Positions 45,850 through 57,463 of a DNA stretch of 64,000 nucleotides are shown piece after piece; position 1 is the first letter of the stretch; every line of letters starts with the position of its first letter. Under the pieces are notes generated by a model. That model was not told the origin of the DNA. It saw only the letters and a program-made list of their open reading frames with translations, and made no database searches. Position numbers and translations under genes: made by a program. Origin of the DNA: Clytia hemisphaerica (Eukaryota > Cnidaria > Hydrozoa > Leptothecata > Clytiidae); assembly GCA_902728285.1 (NCBI GenBank), contig CACVBU010001155.1, forward strand, positions 262,093-326,092. Reading direction: 5' to 3'.

Positions 45850-46075
45850 TGTTCGACAACCCATTTGTTCGACAACTCACTTGTTCGACAAATTCGTAAA
45901 ATTGTCGAACAAGTGGGTTGTCGAACAAGTAACTGTCGAACAACTGGTCTGTCGAACAATTAAACGATCAGTTGTTCGACAGCGCATCAGTTCGACATTT
46001 TTTAAGATTTGTCGAACAAATGTACCGTCCCACAAGTATACTGTCGAACAAGTGGGATTTCCCCCACTGTCAGGG
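45850..46075. repeat. inverted minisatellite of TTGTTCGACAA / TTGTCGAACAA units
   Basis: About a dozen copies of GTTCGACAA or its complement TTGTCGAAC occur in 220 bp, in mixed orientation, so the region can fold on itself. Several are followed by GTGGG. No boundaries found. Confidence 0.65.
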
Positions 46076-46258
46076 TCAGAAACGTTCCGGACGTTCTTTA
46101 AAGGCTCTGTAAGAGTATCTTTACACTGCTCAAGGGCTGCACTGTAAGACGAACCCCCAGGTTCTGCTCTCATGATCAACTAATGGTGATTCCAAACAAT
46201 TTATAGTAGAGGTGTGTGTGACTCTTTTTATATGTCCATGGTGTGATCAGACAACCTC

Positions 46259-46566
46259 CTGGGGGGGGGGGTACTACCCTTGTCGACCGACGGGGGTGCT
46301 CCGCTGAGATCTGAAAAATGGACCCTACGTGGGACTCGAAATTTGCGAAAAAAGTGACCCTGAATGGGACTGAAATTCCAAAATTTTCTCAAATTTTCTA
46401 CTTTTTCCCCAAATTTTCCAAAAATAGGCACCTTACGAGGGACTGATTTTTCTATTTCGGTGTTTTTGCGACCCTACCTGGGACTCGTGGAGGTTAAAAA
46501 AGGTACCCTGACCAGCGGAGCATCCCCGTAGCCCATCTTGCCCTAGTACCCCCCCCCCCCCCGGGG
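46259..46566. mobile_element. 308-bp G-run-ended element with perfect 8-bp TSD
   Basis: It starts CTGGGGGGGGGGGTACTA and ends TAGTACCCCCC...CCGGGG, and is flanked by ACAACCTC on both sides (46251-46258, 46567-46574). Inside are CCTACGTGGGACTCG units and AAAATTTTC spacers. It is the best-preserved member of the class in this window. Confidence 0.82.
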
Positions 46567-46661
46567 ACAACCTCTTATCTGGCACCTGCGCTTGGTGTAG
46601 AAACTCTCTCGGCTCTCTGAAGAAGGACACCTTTTCAGTGTTTCAGTCTGGGAGCAAACAA

Positions 46662-46945
46662 CATGCCAGTATGTATACTTTTATTGTGTGCTTTGAGTTC
46701 TATTTTAATCAACCCTCTCAACTGCTGATCTTTCAACTATCATTTAGGAGTATAGAATGGACTTCCATAGTACCATTTTCTCTAAGTATTTTGTGCAATT
46801 TTTCAACAAAGTAGACTTCTTGACTGTCCTTGTCCCTTATGTTAAAGTTGTTCTGAAGGAGGACATTGCTATTTTTGGTAGCCTTCACATATCAATAAGG
46901 AGCTTTGGTGTAAATGTTTTTTCTGATGAAATCATACTAATCTGA
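46662..46945 (+). other. possible short coding region, unsupported by homology
   Basis: An ATGCCA directly precedes GTATGT, and a TTTAG acceptor at about 46747 joins in frame to a 64-codon open frame ending at 46945. I recognise no domain. It could be the start of the gene to which the exon at 47365 belongs, or chance. Confidence 0.15.
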
Positions 46946-47364
46946 AACTATTAGGCCTTTATGAACTTTCTAGAACAATAATCTTGCTCCAATCTTGAGA
47001 AACACTGGAAAAATAGGTTAGCATTCCCTGCTATAATTTCACAGATTTCCTCTGCTTTCTGCTTGAAAACGCTGTCGTATAGCCGAAAACGAAAGTGAAA
47101 CTGTGAAAACGTCCGCAAATTCGGGCCCAGTCTCTTCCGAGACGGAGGCTAATACAAAGCGAAGCGAGCGGAAGTTTTTTGAGGGAAAGTCAAAGCGAAA
47201 AGCTAAAGGTCAAAAAACTGCGAAGCGAGCGGTCTATCTTGTTCAGTCGGGTCAAGCTCAAACATAAGATAGATAATATAGACATTTTCATAACGGAGAT
47301 ACCTTAAGGATAAAAAAGATTTATATCACGAAATCATTATAAGGCTTTGTATCACATATTGCAG

Positions 47365-47466
47365 CTGCACTCGACTGTACATCGATCGATACTGCGCACA
47401 GTGCAGAACAGAAGGCCAAGCAAGGCACAAGGAGCTCTCAGACGTCCCACAGTTTGACTTTGCACC
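47365..47466 (+). CDS. orphan internal exon, Cys-rich, gene unidentified
   Basis: A 102-nt stretch lies between a good acceptor (ATATTGCAG) and a good donor (GTGAGT), with one frame open through it. Its composition is visibly more GC-rich than its surroundings. The open frame reads C-TRLYIDRY-C-AQ-C, then RTEGQARHKELSDVPQFDFAP, with three Cys and a His that could bind zinc. I do not recognise the family and found no convincing partner exon within several kb. It could be one exon of a gene with large introns that runs out of the window, or a relic. Confidence 0.45.
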
Positions 47467-47809
47467 GTGAGTATTTTGCTCTAACATCTAAAGAAAATCA
47501 TTTGACATATTTCCTCCCATTTACTTAAACAGCTTTTTAAGACAAAAAGAAGAACAATTTTCTCACTGCTCTTATGGCATGTCCAAAAAAGACATGAAGT
47601 TTTTTGCCCCCAGAAATCTCCAAGGTAGCTAGGATATTTTCTTCATAAAAGCGAAAGACTCAAATATATATTTTTTGGATCCGACATGCAGGAATAGTGC
47701 AAGGATCTGCCAGGCAACCTAGCAGGGTTGGGTATGAGTGTGGTCTGGACTGGGTGTGGTTGTGCATAATTGGCAAGGAATTAGGTTGTTACCGCGTGCG
47801 AAGTCGAAT

Positions 47810-48327
47810 ACTTGCATCAGTGGAGGAAAAAACTTGCATAGTCCTCAAATGAATGACCCGGTTGGTCGTTAAAATACAAAGTTAATCAAAACAAACCTGA
47901 TACAAAAGGTGCGGGATGGTAACAATGTATAAATATCTCCTAATCATGAAGTGGATGTCATGCATAATTATGTTTAATATTATTACAATAATTATTAAAT
48001 TTGAGGTGTTAAACGTCTAGCAGCCATCAAGAAATGTCTGAATTCCTATCCATCCATGTTGAAATTTATGATCTTGCATACAATTTTTTATTATCAAACC
48101 ACTCTGTTTTATTTACCCACGATTCTGTTAAGTGAGTATATAACTCGCCAAAAATATACGGATGGCAAATTATAAGATTCTAAAATGGTATCAGTATATA
48201 TAGAGCTCTGAGAGCAGGGCTGCATAGTTCATTTGTTTTGGAATTTTCATGCTTTGATTGGCCAGGCATTTGATAGCTATGCAACATGCAAGTTTCCCTC
48301 CACTGATGCAAGTTACCCAAATTCACT
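47810..48327. mobile_element. longer relative of the 33608 MITE
   Basis: Left ACTTGCATCAGTGGAGG and CTTGCATAGTCCTCAAATGA, and right CCTCCACTGATGCAAGTTACCC, are inverted ends shared with 33608-33802. The middle is unrelated. Confidence 0.55.
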
Positions 48328-48442
48328 GTATCAGTTAGGGTCAGAGTTGGAGCTCAAAACAATTACTCTTTTGTGATTTTTTCTTAATATAGTCTGGTCT
48401 GTAGTTTGTACAATAAATAGCCGTCAGAAACACTTCCTGGCA

Positions 48443-48527
48443 TGAATCCGTAGTGCAGTGGTTTATAGAGCATTGGGTTTCTAAACATTGGAACTTTGCA
48501 TTTAGTGGATTCGAATCCCCATCCACC
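48443..48527 (+). repeat. tRNA-like sequence, probable SINE head
   Basis: It contains an A-box-like TAGTGCAGTGGTT and a B-box-like GGATTCGAATCCC at about tRNA spacing. The acceptor arm does not close cleanly, so it is more likely a tRNA-derived repeat or pseudogene than a working tRNA. Confidence 0.4.
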
Positions 48528-49640
48528 GGTGGCGATCTATCGGAAAATCATTCAAACAGTTAAAAAACATAGAAAACAACTCTCAAAGTCCTAAAAAGTC
48601 AGAAAAATACGAACTAGAGACTGAAAAGTACAGAGTGAGTCCAGTTGTGTCTTTCGGTTTTACGAAGAAGCCACAACCAAATCTTGCTGGGGGGGCCTTA
48701 GGCATTGTCATTTACTAATATACGTCAAAAGCAGCCTAGGATGTAGCATGCCTGTTAATAAAATTATAAAATTAATTTTTTGTCTTTTCTGAGAAATTTG
48801 GGAAAAAGTGCTTTATGATGCATATTTTATGACATCATAAAACTTGAAATTTAACACCATCCCGACACGACCTCGAACATAATATGCGCTGACTCCGTTT
48901 GGGCTTCAAAACCATATTCTTCAATAGGCTCAAACAAATGTTAGGGGTATGTTTGGGCCATAAAATTCTAACTGGCTCTAAATATTGTGGGAATAAGAAT
49001 TAATGGAATCAACCTTCAAACGAGACCAGGAGTTTTTTAAGCATAGAGACGCTGAGCCCTCAATCAAATTGCAAGATTAACCAATCAGCTGTGAGTCAGA
49101 AGTCTTAAAAGTCTCTGGTCCAAATGTTAAGGTCCAGTCTGCAAAACATTGGTGGGGTGGACAAAAACTATCCAGGCCGACATTTTTCTTTTGCTGAAGT
49201 TATAGTAATTTAAGTTTATGTAATTCTCACAAGGTAATTATTCATTAGATGGAGAGTAAAAAAAAATGTACCTAAAAAGATATTTTTTGGGTAGTACGTT
49301 TATAAAAGTTTAATTTATAGTGTGCACTATAAAGGGGCTATAAAGTGTGTTGGTTGAATTTACCATACAGAGTACAATGTAAGAAAATAGAACGTCTTTG
49401 AAAGGTCTGACTTGGGTCTGACTAAATTATCTAAATCTGGTTTTTTTTATTTAAACACTTGCGTTTTATTTTTTCTAGGAAAGTGAAAATTATATATATA
49501 TAAATTTTACCAAAATACTATGACTAGTACTATAGGGGTGGGAAGCATCGAGAAATCCAGAATCAGCTGATCTGGATTGCAAGATACTTCCCACCAATCA
49601 TCATATCAGCAAGAACAACTAGAAAAAATATATTAGAAAA
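48528..49640. other. no gene recognised; 3' flank of the RTE-like element
   Basis: AT-rich sequence. A short TATATATA run at about 49490-49503 may mark the 3' end of the retrotransposon, since RTE elements often end in short tandem repeats. Confidence 0.4.
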
Positions 49641-52600
49641 TCATTTTCTCAACATAGCACTGTTGCAGAGACCATCTGTTGTAAGGGAGTTTTGATCAGT
49701 TACTTGATCTAGCAGAGTTTTAAATGGTCTTCCACGTTTCGTATACTTATCATCGTTGAACATCAACAGTTTAATGGAACGCTCGTGGGTCATACGAATA
49801 ACATGTTTAGCATATTCCAGCTGCTGTTTTCCAATGAAATTGGACAAATCTGATGTACCACATATTTCATGGAGTCTTTTGTTGGTTACCTGATAACGGA
49901 AATCGTTGTTAGACTCATTTACGAAACGAAAACCACCTCTAATCATTCGACGTAGGAATCGACGATATGTGACGTTTAGTCGCTCAAGTTGGCTTGAATA
50001 TAAATTCCAATTTTGGCATGAGTAGATTAAGCGACTACGTACATAACTATTTAAGAAGATGATACGAGTTTTCAAATGGACATTGAAATTTTGAAGAAGG
50101 TTGGTCATTTCTGCGAATTTGTTAGTCGCCTGTTGAATACGGTAATTAATCTCGATGTCACCGGTATTCGGTTCCTCAAAGTGAATGAAAGCTCTGAGAT
50201 ATTTGAACGTTTTGACGTTTTTGATATCAATGTTCCTCAATTTGGTGATGGATTTTGGGTAATCCTGTTCGGTACAGTTAAGTATCATAGATTCGGTTTT
50301 CAAAGCGTTTATTGATAGTCCAAATCGAGTAAACGTTTGATCTAAAAAGTTGATAGAGCTTTGCAAATCTAGTTGACTGATGAGAAAAAGGATGAGATCG
50401 TCCGCGTATCCGCACCACGGTAATGTCGAATGTCCCCCAATTGCGTAAATTGTTCTCTCTCATAGATATTCTATTTGCTCTAGAGATACTTCTTGGATTC
50501 AAACGGTATGAATGTTTATAGAAGTTGATACTTTCTGCATTGGCTTCACTCATAAAGACACGCATGACAAAATCGATGTAGAGATTAAAGAGGAACGGGC
50601 TCTCTGGTCCTCCTTGGCGGACTCCAGATGTAGTTTGAAAGGTATTTGATTCCTGGAAAGTGAGAGTTGTCTGTTTGTAGAGTTGTTCGAGTATAGTGAA
50701 CAGTGGTGGTAGATTGTTATCGGGAAATCGCATTTTGATTGATTCGAATAACCAATGTCTCGGAATGTGATCAAATGCTGCAGATAAATCTACAAACAGT
50801 AGGAAGAGGGGCTGCTTCTTTCGGTTAGTGATTTGCTGTACAGGTTTCAGTTCAAAAATGCCGTCCGTCGTCCCTCTATCTTTCCTGAAACCGTTTTGCT
50901 CATCACTAAGTTGAGCTTCATACCATGGTTGCAGGCGATTTAAGATAATGTTAGTCACAAGTTTGCATATTGTTGACCCTATGCTGATCCCTCTATATTT
51001 TGAGGGGTCTTGTTTGGAACCTTTGTTTTTCCAAAGAGTTTTAAGGCGCGAGTTGCTCCATGCTTCTGGGATATCATTATTCATCCATAGGTTTGTTGTA
51101 ATATGGTGGATTATTTGTGATAAGACGGGATCATCGCATAGTTTTAGAAGTTCAGGATCTACGTCATTATTAGCCTTATTGTCTTTTAAGCTGGCGATTT
51201 GTTTTTGGATTTCTTCAATAGTGGGTGGGCTGTCTTCAATATCTGTGTTTGCTGATATTTGACGAAGTTCTTGAATAAAACGAGGGAGATTATCATAATC
51301 ATTGCGCAATTCGTTTGGCATTGTTTCATCTGGTTGTTGCGGGGGGTTAAAATGTGATTTGAAATGTTCAAGAAGTTTATTTGGATCACATGAACTCGGG
51401 ACTGGTTTAAGAGTACTATTTTGATTTTTGGCTCTTTGAAAAAGTTTTTCGATTTCTCTGTTAATGGCCAGTTGGTTGATCTGGTCTGCTTCTTGTTTAA
51501 GATAAACATTCTTGAGGTGTTTGGCACGATAACGAATTTTCTTTCGTACAGCTTTGATAGAATTTATATTTGCATTCTCAGTAAAGAGTTTATCTCTGAG
51601 GTTAAACAGTTCATTCAATTTATCATCATTATGCCAGGGTTGACGTGAGACATTGTTCACTTTCTTTGGGAGGGTTTCGGTTGCAGCATCGTTTATTGCT
51701 TTCAGAAGGCTGTTGTTGAGGGTGTTGTTGTCTACGTCTAAGACTAAAGAATTCAACCTATTAATTGCCATAGTTTTAAAGTTTGTTGCAATTGTTTGAT
51801 CTTTCAGGGCTGATAGATTGTGTTTGAGGGGTTGCTTTATTTTCTTTCTATTGACGAATCGAGCAGCTTTAGAAGTCGGGGTTTTGATTATGGCTGTTAC
51901 GAGTCGATGGTCGCTGTCGAAGTCGAAGCTGTTGTAAACTCTGCAGTTTTTAACATACTGTCTAATCCAGCTACACGATAAAATAAAATCTTATACTTTT
52001 TGAGTTTTTCGGTCTGGTGAGTGCCAGGTTACCCTTCTACATTTCTTGTGGGTAAACCATGTATTAAGTACTGATTGATTTGTTTCGTTGAAGAAGGTGT
52101 GAAATCTTTGACCGTTGTCGTTAACTTCGAGATTATCAATTACTATGTTTTCTCTCAGTGAGGAATTATACCATGCCGCAGAGGTGGTTGCATTAAAGTC
52201 TCCTAAACATATTACTTTCCGACATTTTTCGACTTTCATTTGCTTTTTCAGTGTAGAATAAAACAAATTCTTACTACTTTCGGTTGCATCTTCGGTTGGG
52301 GCGTAGCAGTTGATTATCCGTAACGAGCATCCTTTTACATTTACATCGGCGATTATAATACGTGCATTGATATTTAGGATCTCTTCGACGAGAATGTCTT
52401 TATCAACTTTGACAGCTATTCCAACTCCATGGATACGTTTTAATGAATATCCTGACCAATAAACTTCATATTTAATATTTTCATTTGATATCAAAGCTGA
52501 ACCGGTTTTGATGCGTCTCATCTCTTGCAGTCCACAAATCGATAGATTAGCTTTTCGTATTTCCTTTACAATTTGTTCAAGTTTTTGGTCTTCCCTGCCA

Positions 52601-52650
52601 GTTCGAACGTTGATTGTCCCGAGTTTCCAACGAAAGTTTTTTCGAGTCAT
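49641..52650 (-). mobile_element. RTE-like non-LTR retrotransposon, near full length, frame-broken
   Basis: The ATG at 52650 opens an APE-type endonuclease (GTINVRT, LQEMRR, NCYAPTED, LGDFNA) that stops at 51991. The missing FDSDHRL endonuclease motif lies just downstream in another frame. The reverse transcriptase (51771-50278) shows FRKDRGTTDG, DLSAAFDHIPR and GVRQGGPESPFLFNLYIDF. The catalytic YADD lies beyond a second frame break near 50430, in the frame that runs on to the C-terminus (50366-49641). Domain order and motifs fit the RTE clade. All key motifs survive, so the copy is fairly young, but at least two frameshifts make it inactive. Confidence 0.87.
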
Positions 52651-53923
52651 ATTTTGCTGATATGGTAATTTTCAACCAGGGTATTGGAGCGTGTGTGGTT
52701 AGTACTCTCGTTCCAAGACAATCAAAAATCGTCACACCATCTTCTCAGTAATTGTTGATGTGTTCTTCTTGGGTGTGGTGGACCTCTCTTAGTTGTGTAG
52801 GATTACCACCACACCCTTTGTTTTAGTTTTTGATTCTATAAGAAGAACTTATTCACTAATTCTTAATGGAGTGAATTTTTTTATCTGTATATGCATGTTA
52901 CATATGTTATACCGGATGCACCACACAAAAAAGTTTCTCTCTTTCAGGTGAATATTCTTGATATCTGTCCATTAAAAAGAAGAAAGATTAACTTTAATTT
53001 TGATGGTTAATTTATTGAATTTGGTTCATTAGATCAAAAGCTATGCTCCATTGAATGAAAATGTTACTTTCAAAAAGAAATCATAACGTTAAAAATCAGC
53101 CTATCAAATTAAACAGAAGCATGATCACATGCGTCACATGATACACCAGTAAAATTGTTGTACTTTAGTCATTAAAAATTATAATTAGTTGTCAAAGTGA
53201 CCAATTGTTATATAAAGGAAAGTTTAATTTCAACTAAAGGAAGAAAACTTGTCGGAAAATGCTAACAAGTCTGGTAAGATTTATGAAAGTACAACAAGTA
53301 TGGGTTTCGAGATAAATTCAGCCTTACATTGACTTTCAATGTTGCAAATGAGGAAAAGATTATGGAGTGACAAAATAGCTCTATACTATATTTTGGTTTA
53401 AAACACCACCAAATGTTCCTCTAGTCATTGAATGCTAATGATTATGAGAAGATAAAACAATTAACAAATAAAACAGATCAGAGACAAATGAGTGGTTCAT
53501 TACATTTTTTCAACAAGTTTCAAGTCTCAAGTTTTCACCGCACAAGTAAAATTTAACCTTCAAAATGGCCAGTGGAAACCGAAAAGGGACTGGTGATTAC
53601 CAATCATCCCAATCACTGGCCATTTTTTTCAGCTCTGACATTATCTAGTCAAGAACCAAAATTTTGACGATAAACTTTTTCTGTATGAAAGAATTTTCAC
53701 TTTATCCACTTTTTCCTCTAACGGTTAACAAATCTTTATAATAAAAAAGTACGATGCGGACCTTTTGCTGTTGCTTAGATCTAAACAGGTAACGTCAAAA
53801 TTAAAAATTTGAGAAAAGTAGGACGAGAAAAAGTTTGTACTTACCACTTCCATTATAGTAAAAATATAATGCTCATTTGGACCTACTCTGGTGGGGTGGA
53901 GGTACTATAAATTAACCAGTGTT
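52651..53923. other. 5' flank of the RTE-like element and AT-rich sequence
   Basis: The first 180 bp are probably 5' UTR of the retrotransposon. A short hairpin (AAAATGGCCAGTG...CACTGGCCATTTT) lies at about 53564-53627. No gene recognised. Confidence 0.4.
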
Positions 53924-55303
53924 TGTTCGTTCGTTCGTTCGTTCGTTCGTTCGTTCGTTCGTTCGTTCGTTCGTTCGTTCGTTCGTTCGTTCGTTCGTTC
54001 GTTCGTTCGTTCGTTCGTTCGTTCGTTCGTTCGTTCGTTCGTAGTTCGTTCGTTCGTTCGTTCGTTCGTTCGTTCGTTCGTTCGTTCGTTCGTTCGTTCG
54101 TTCGTTCGTTCGTTCGTTCGTCGTCGTTCGTTCGTTCGTTCGTTCGTTCGTTCGTTCGTCGTTCGTTCGTTCGTTCGTTCGTTCGTTCGTTCGTTCGTTC
54201 GTTCGTTCGTTCGTTCGTTCGTTCGTTCGTTCGTTCGTTCGTTCGTTCGTTCGTTCGTTCGTTCGTTCGTTTCGTTCGTCGTTCGTTCGTTCGTTCGTTC
54301 GTTCGTTCGTTCGTTCGTTCGTTCGTTCGTTCGTTCGTTCGTTCGTTCGTTCGTTCGTTCGTTCGTTCGTTCGTTCGTTCGTTCGTTCGTTCGTTCGTTC
54401 GTTCGTTCGTTCGTTCGTTCGTTCGTTCGTTCGTTCGTTCGTTCGTTCGTTCGTTCGTTCGTTCGTTCGTTCGTTCGTTCGTTCGTTCGTTCGTTCGTTC
54501 GTTCGTTCGTTCGTTCGTTCGTTCGTTCGTTCGTTCGTTCGTTCGTCCGTCCGTCCGTCCGTCCGTCCGTCCGTCCGTCCGTCCGTCCGTCCGTCCCGTC
54601 CGTCGTCGTCGTCCCGTCCGTCCGTCCGTCCGTCCGTCCGTCCGTCCGTCCGTCCGTCCGTCCGTCCGTCCGTCGTCCGTCCGTCCGTCCGTCCGTCCGT
54701 CCGTCCGTCCGTCCGTCCGTCCCGTCCGTCCGTCCGTCCGTCCGTCCGTCCGTCCGTCCGTCCGTCCGTCCGTCCGTCCGTCCGTCCGTCCGTCCGTCCG
54801 TCCGTCCGTCCGTCCGTCCGTCCGTCCGTCCGTCCGTCCGTCCGTCCGTCCGTCCGTCCGTCCGTCGTCGTCCGTCCGTCCGTCCGTCATCGTCCGTCCG
54901 TCCGTCCGTCCGTCCGTCCGTCCGTCGTCCGTCCGTCCGTCCGTCCGTCCGTCCGTCCGTCCGTCCGTCGTCCGTCCGTCCGTCCGTCCGTCCGTCCGTC
55001 CGTCCGTCCGTCCGTCCGTCCGTCCGTCCCCGTCCGTCCGTCCGTCCGGTCCGTCCGTCCGTCCGTCCGTCCGTCCGTCCGTCCGTCCGTCCGTCCGTCC
55101 GTCCGTCCGTCCGTCCGTCCGTCCGTCCGTCCGTCCGTCCGTCCGTCCGTCCGTCCGTCCGTCCGTCCGTCCGTCCGTCCGTCCGTCCGTCCGTCCGTCC
55201 GTCCGTCCGTCCGTCCGTCCGTCCGTCCGTTCCGTTCCGTCCGTCGGTCCGTCGTCCGTCCGTCCGTCCGTCCGTCCGTCCGTCCGTCCGTCCGTCCGTC
55301 CGT
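53924..55303. repeat. 1.38-kb compound tetranucleotide microsatellite (TTCG)n(TCCG)n
   Basis: Bases 53924-54545 are almost pure TTCG units and 54546-55303 almost pure TCCG units. Occasional single-base deletions give CGTCG, and short insertions give CCCG. The open frames of several hundred codons on both strands (RSFV, RPSV, RTNE, RTDG repeats) result from the absence of stop codons in such units and are not genes. Confidence 0.97.
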
Positions 55304-57461
55304 TTGTCTGTTACCAACAGACGGTTGAATCATAGGAATCTTTTGATTTTTGGTAAAAAGGTGCAAAATGGGGGTGGCCAAAATGTGACGGAGCCCGATT
55401 TTCGAGAAAAAAAATTCTTTTGGGCAAATTTCAGCCAAAAAACGGCTAAAAAACAGGTTTTTAAGACTTTGTGAATTAAATTGGACTATTAATTTTTTCT
55501 GATTTTTTGCATGAAAGTAGGCTAACATCATTGGTAAAAGATGGCTGCAGCAGATTTTCATAAAAAAAATATTTAGGCTCAAAAAAACGAATCTTTATCC
55601 ATAAGAATTGCTATTTTTAAGCATAGATCAATGTTCTTGTAGTCATATTATTATTTTTATTAGTTTTTTTTCAGATGAAAATGTTACGGTGGAGGGCAAT
55701 GCTTGGAGTCTTCTAGTAGAAACACTTATTATTTTTTTGGCTGTAAAACGAATCTGTAAAATACTTTTCTAGAAACCTTATTTATTATTTAAAGCTGAGC
55801 ATTTTTCTGATTGTGGATTGTTTTTTTAAAGAAAAGCGTTTTATAGCTTTTTTACTTTTTTTTTCAAAACTTTTTCATAGTGTTGATAGTTTCTCCCAAT
55901 AGATATGCTTTCATTATATATTTTTTATTTTGTCCAGTTTTGTCTTATGTGTTTCATTGTTTCAATGCTCATTGATTAGTTTTGATAACCAAGTAGGTCC
56001 ATAAAAGTATCACTTGTTTAAATTTATATTTAAAGTGTTTCAATCTTCACTATGGTTTTTTAATGCTATCAAAATCATTGTAGTAAAAAAACGTAATGTT
56101 TACGCATGCGTTTTAAACACCTTTGAAAAAATTGTCTCGCTTAAAGTATATTAATTTAACTTTTTTTTGGTGTCTTTTAATCTCAATGGTTTTAGTCAAT
56201 ACAGAACACATAATCAAAGCAAAAGCAAAGCGTAAACCCCCTAAAAATAATTACACTTTGAGGAAGGTACGTTAGGGTACATTACAGGAATATTAAAACT
56301 CTCAGAGAATGAAATGTAAGGTGAGTAATGTGTTCATAGAGATAAGCGAGTTAAAAATTTATTTCAATTTAAAAAGGAGATTTTACTTATATATCCACTC
56401 TGTTAGAACGGCTCACTTTTTCCTTTAAACAGCAACCTAACAGGAAAATAGCAACCCTAAGGGAACTTGTTTTGGTGGGAAGTAATTTAGACAAAATTTG
56501 CCAATATCAGTTCCCGCCAAAATTAAATATTTTGCTCACTCGCCAAAATAATATTTTCAGAAACTTATGTTATGAGTTGTATGTTATAAATGTGCGTTAC
56601 ATTTTCTGGTCTGTTATTTGTATAACCTGCATGTCTATGGCCTGTAACCTGTGATCTGTTGACCTGTGATAAGTTGATAAGTTTAAAAGCAAGAACGTTG
56701 TTCATTTCTGTCAAAATATCGATAGTAACATAATCTTCAATAAAAATATCAATTGCTTTATTATGTGAGGAATGTATGTGAGAATTTTAGCCACCTGATT
56801 TAATGTACTTAATGCTGTGGATGCTCTGTGTCTTTTTGTTTAAACTAGCTAAGGTTCTAAGCTAATGAAGTGTTTCTAGAATATAAACAATAGCTTAAAG
56901 TCACAAACTAAATAAAGGGGTCAAAACATGCTTGCCTTTGCTAATTATTTTTGATATTCCCAAGTCAATGAAAAATGCTTTAAAATGCAATAATCAGAAT
57001 TATTGTATGAGTATGTTAAAGAGCAAATTGTTTCTCTAATAGTCCAGAAGTCAACTTCGGTTTTAGCTTGGAGTAACTTAATACTCTTCTTTGATTTCAA
57101 GAGTGTTTGCAGAGAAAGTGAAAATACACCTTATTTTTGTTTATCATGCTGCCATCCAATTTCTAAGGCCCCACAACTTGCTATCAATTGCTAGATAACC
57201 GTTTGTTAGATAACACTAGAACCTGTTAGAACTATAATTTTTGCACTCTCAAAAGATCACTTCACTCTCTTAGTTGTCAGAATGAGATGATCTTATTTAC
57301 ACTATTATGACAGAAAATATTGCTATTCACATGTAATGTGGAGAGGCTTATAGATCATAAAGACCTTTAAGAATTTCTGCTGCCATCTACATCTAGAATT
57401 AAATTGAATGCAAAATTTTGAAATTTTTTTAGCCTGGGGTGAGTTTTTAGGAAAACAAAGC
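55304..57461. other. AT-rich sequence without recognised genes
   Basis: T-rich on the plus strand, with only short open frames. I see no repeat with definable ends. Confidence 0.4.
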
Positions 57462-57463
57462 TA

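Noticed and set aside
52948-53010. Possible terminal exon after CTTTCAG (VNILDICPLKRRKINFNFDG)
   Set aside because: Its phase does not join to the exon at 47365-47466 without an immediate stop, and nothing else supports it.
53883-55582. Very long open frames on both strands across the tetranucleotide array (RSFV, RPSV, RTNE, RTDG repeats)
   Set aside because: They arise because TTCG and TCCG units contain no stop codon in any frame; there are no splice signals or non-repeat domains.
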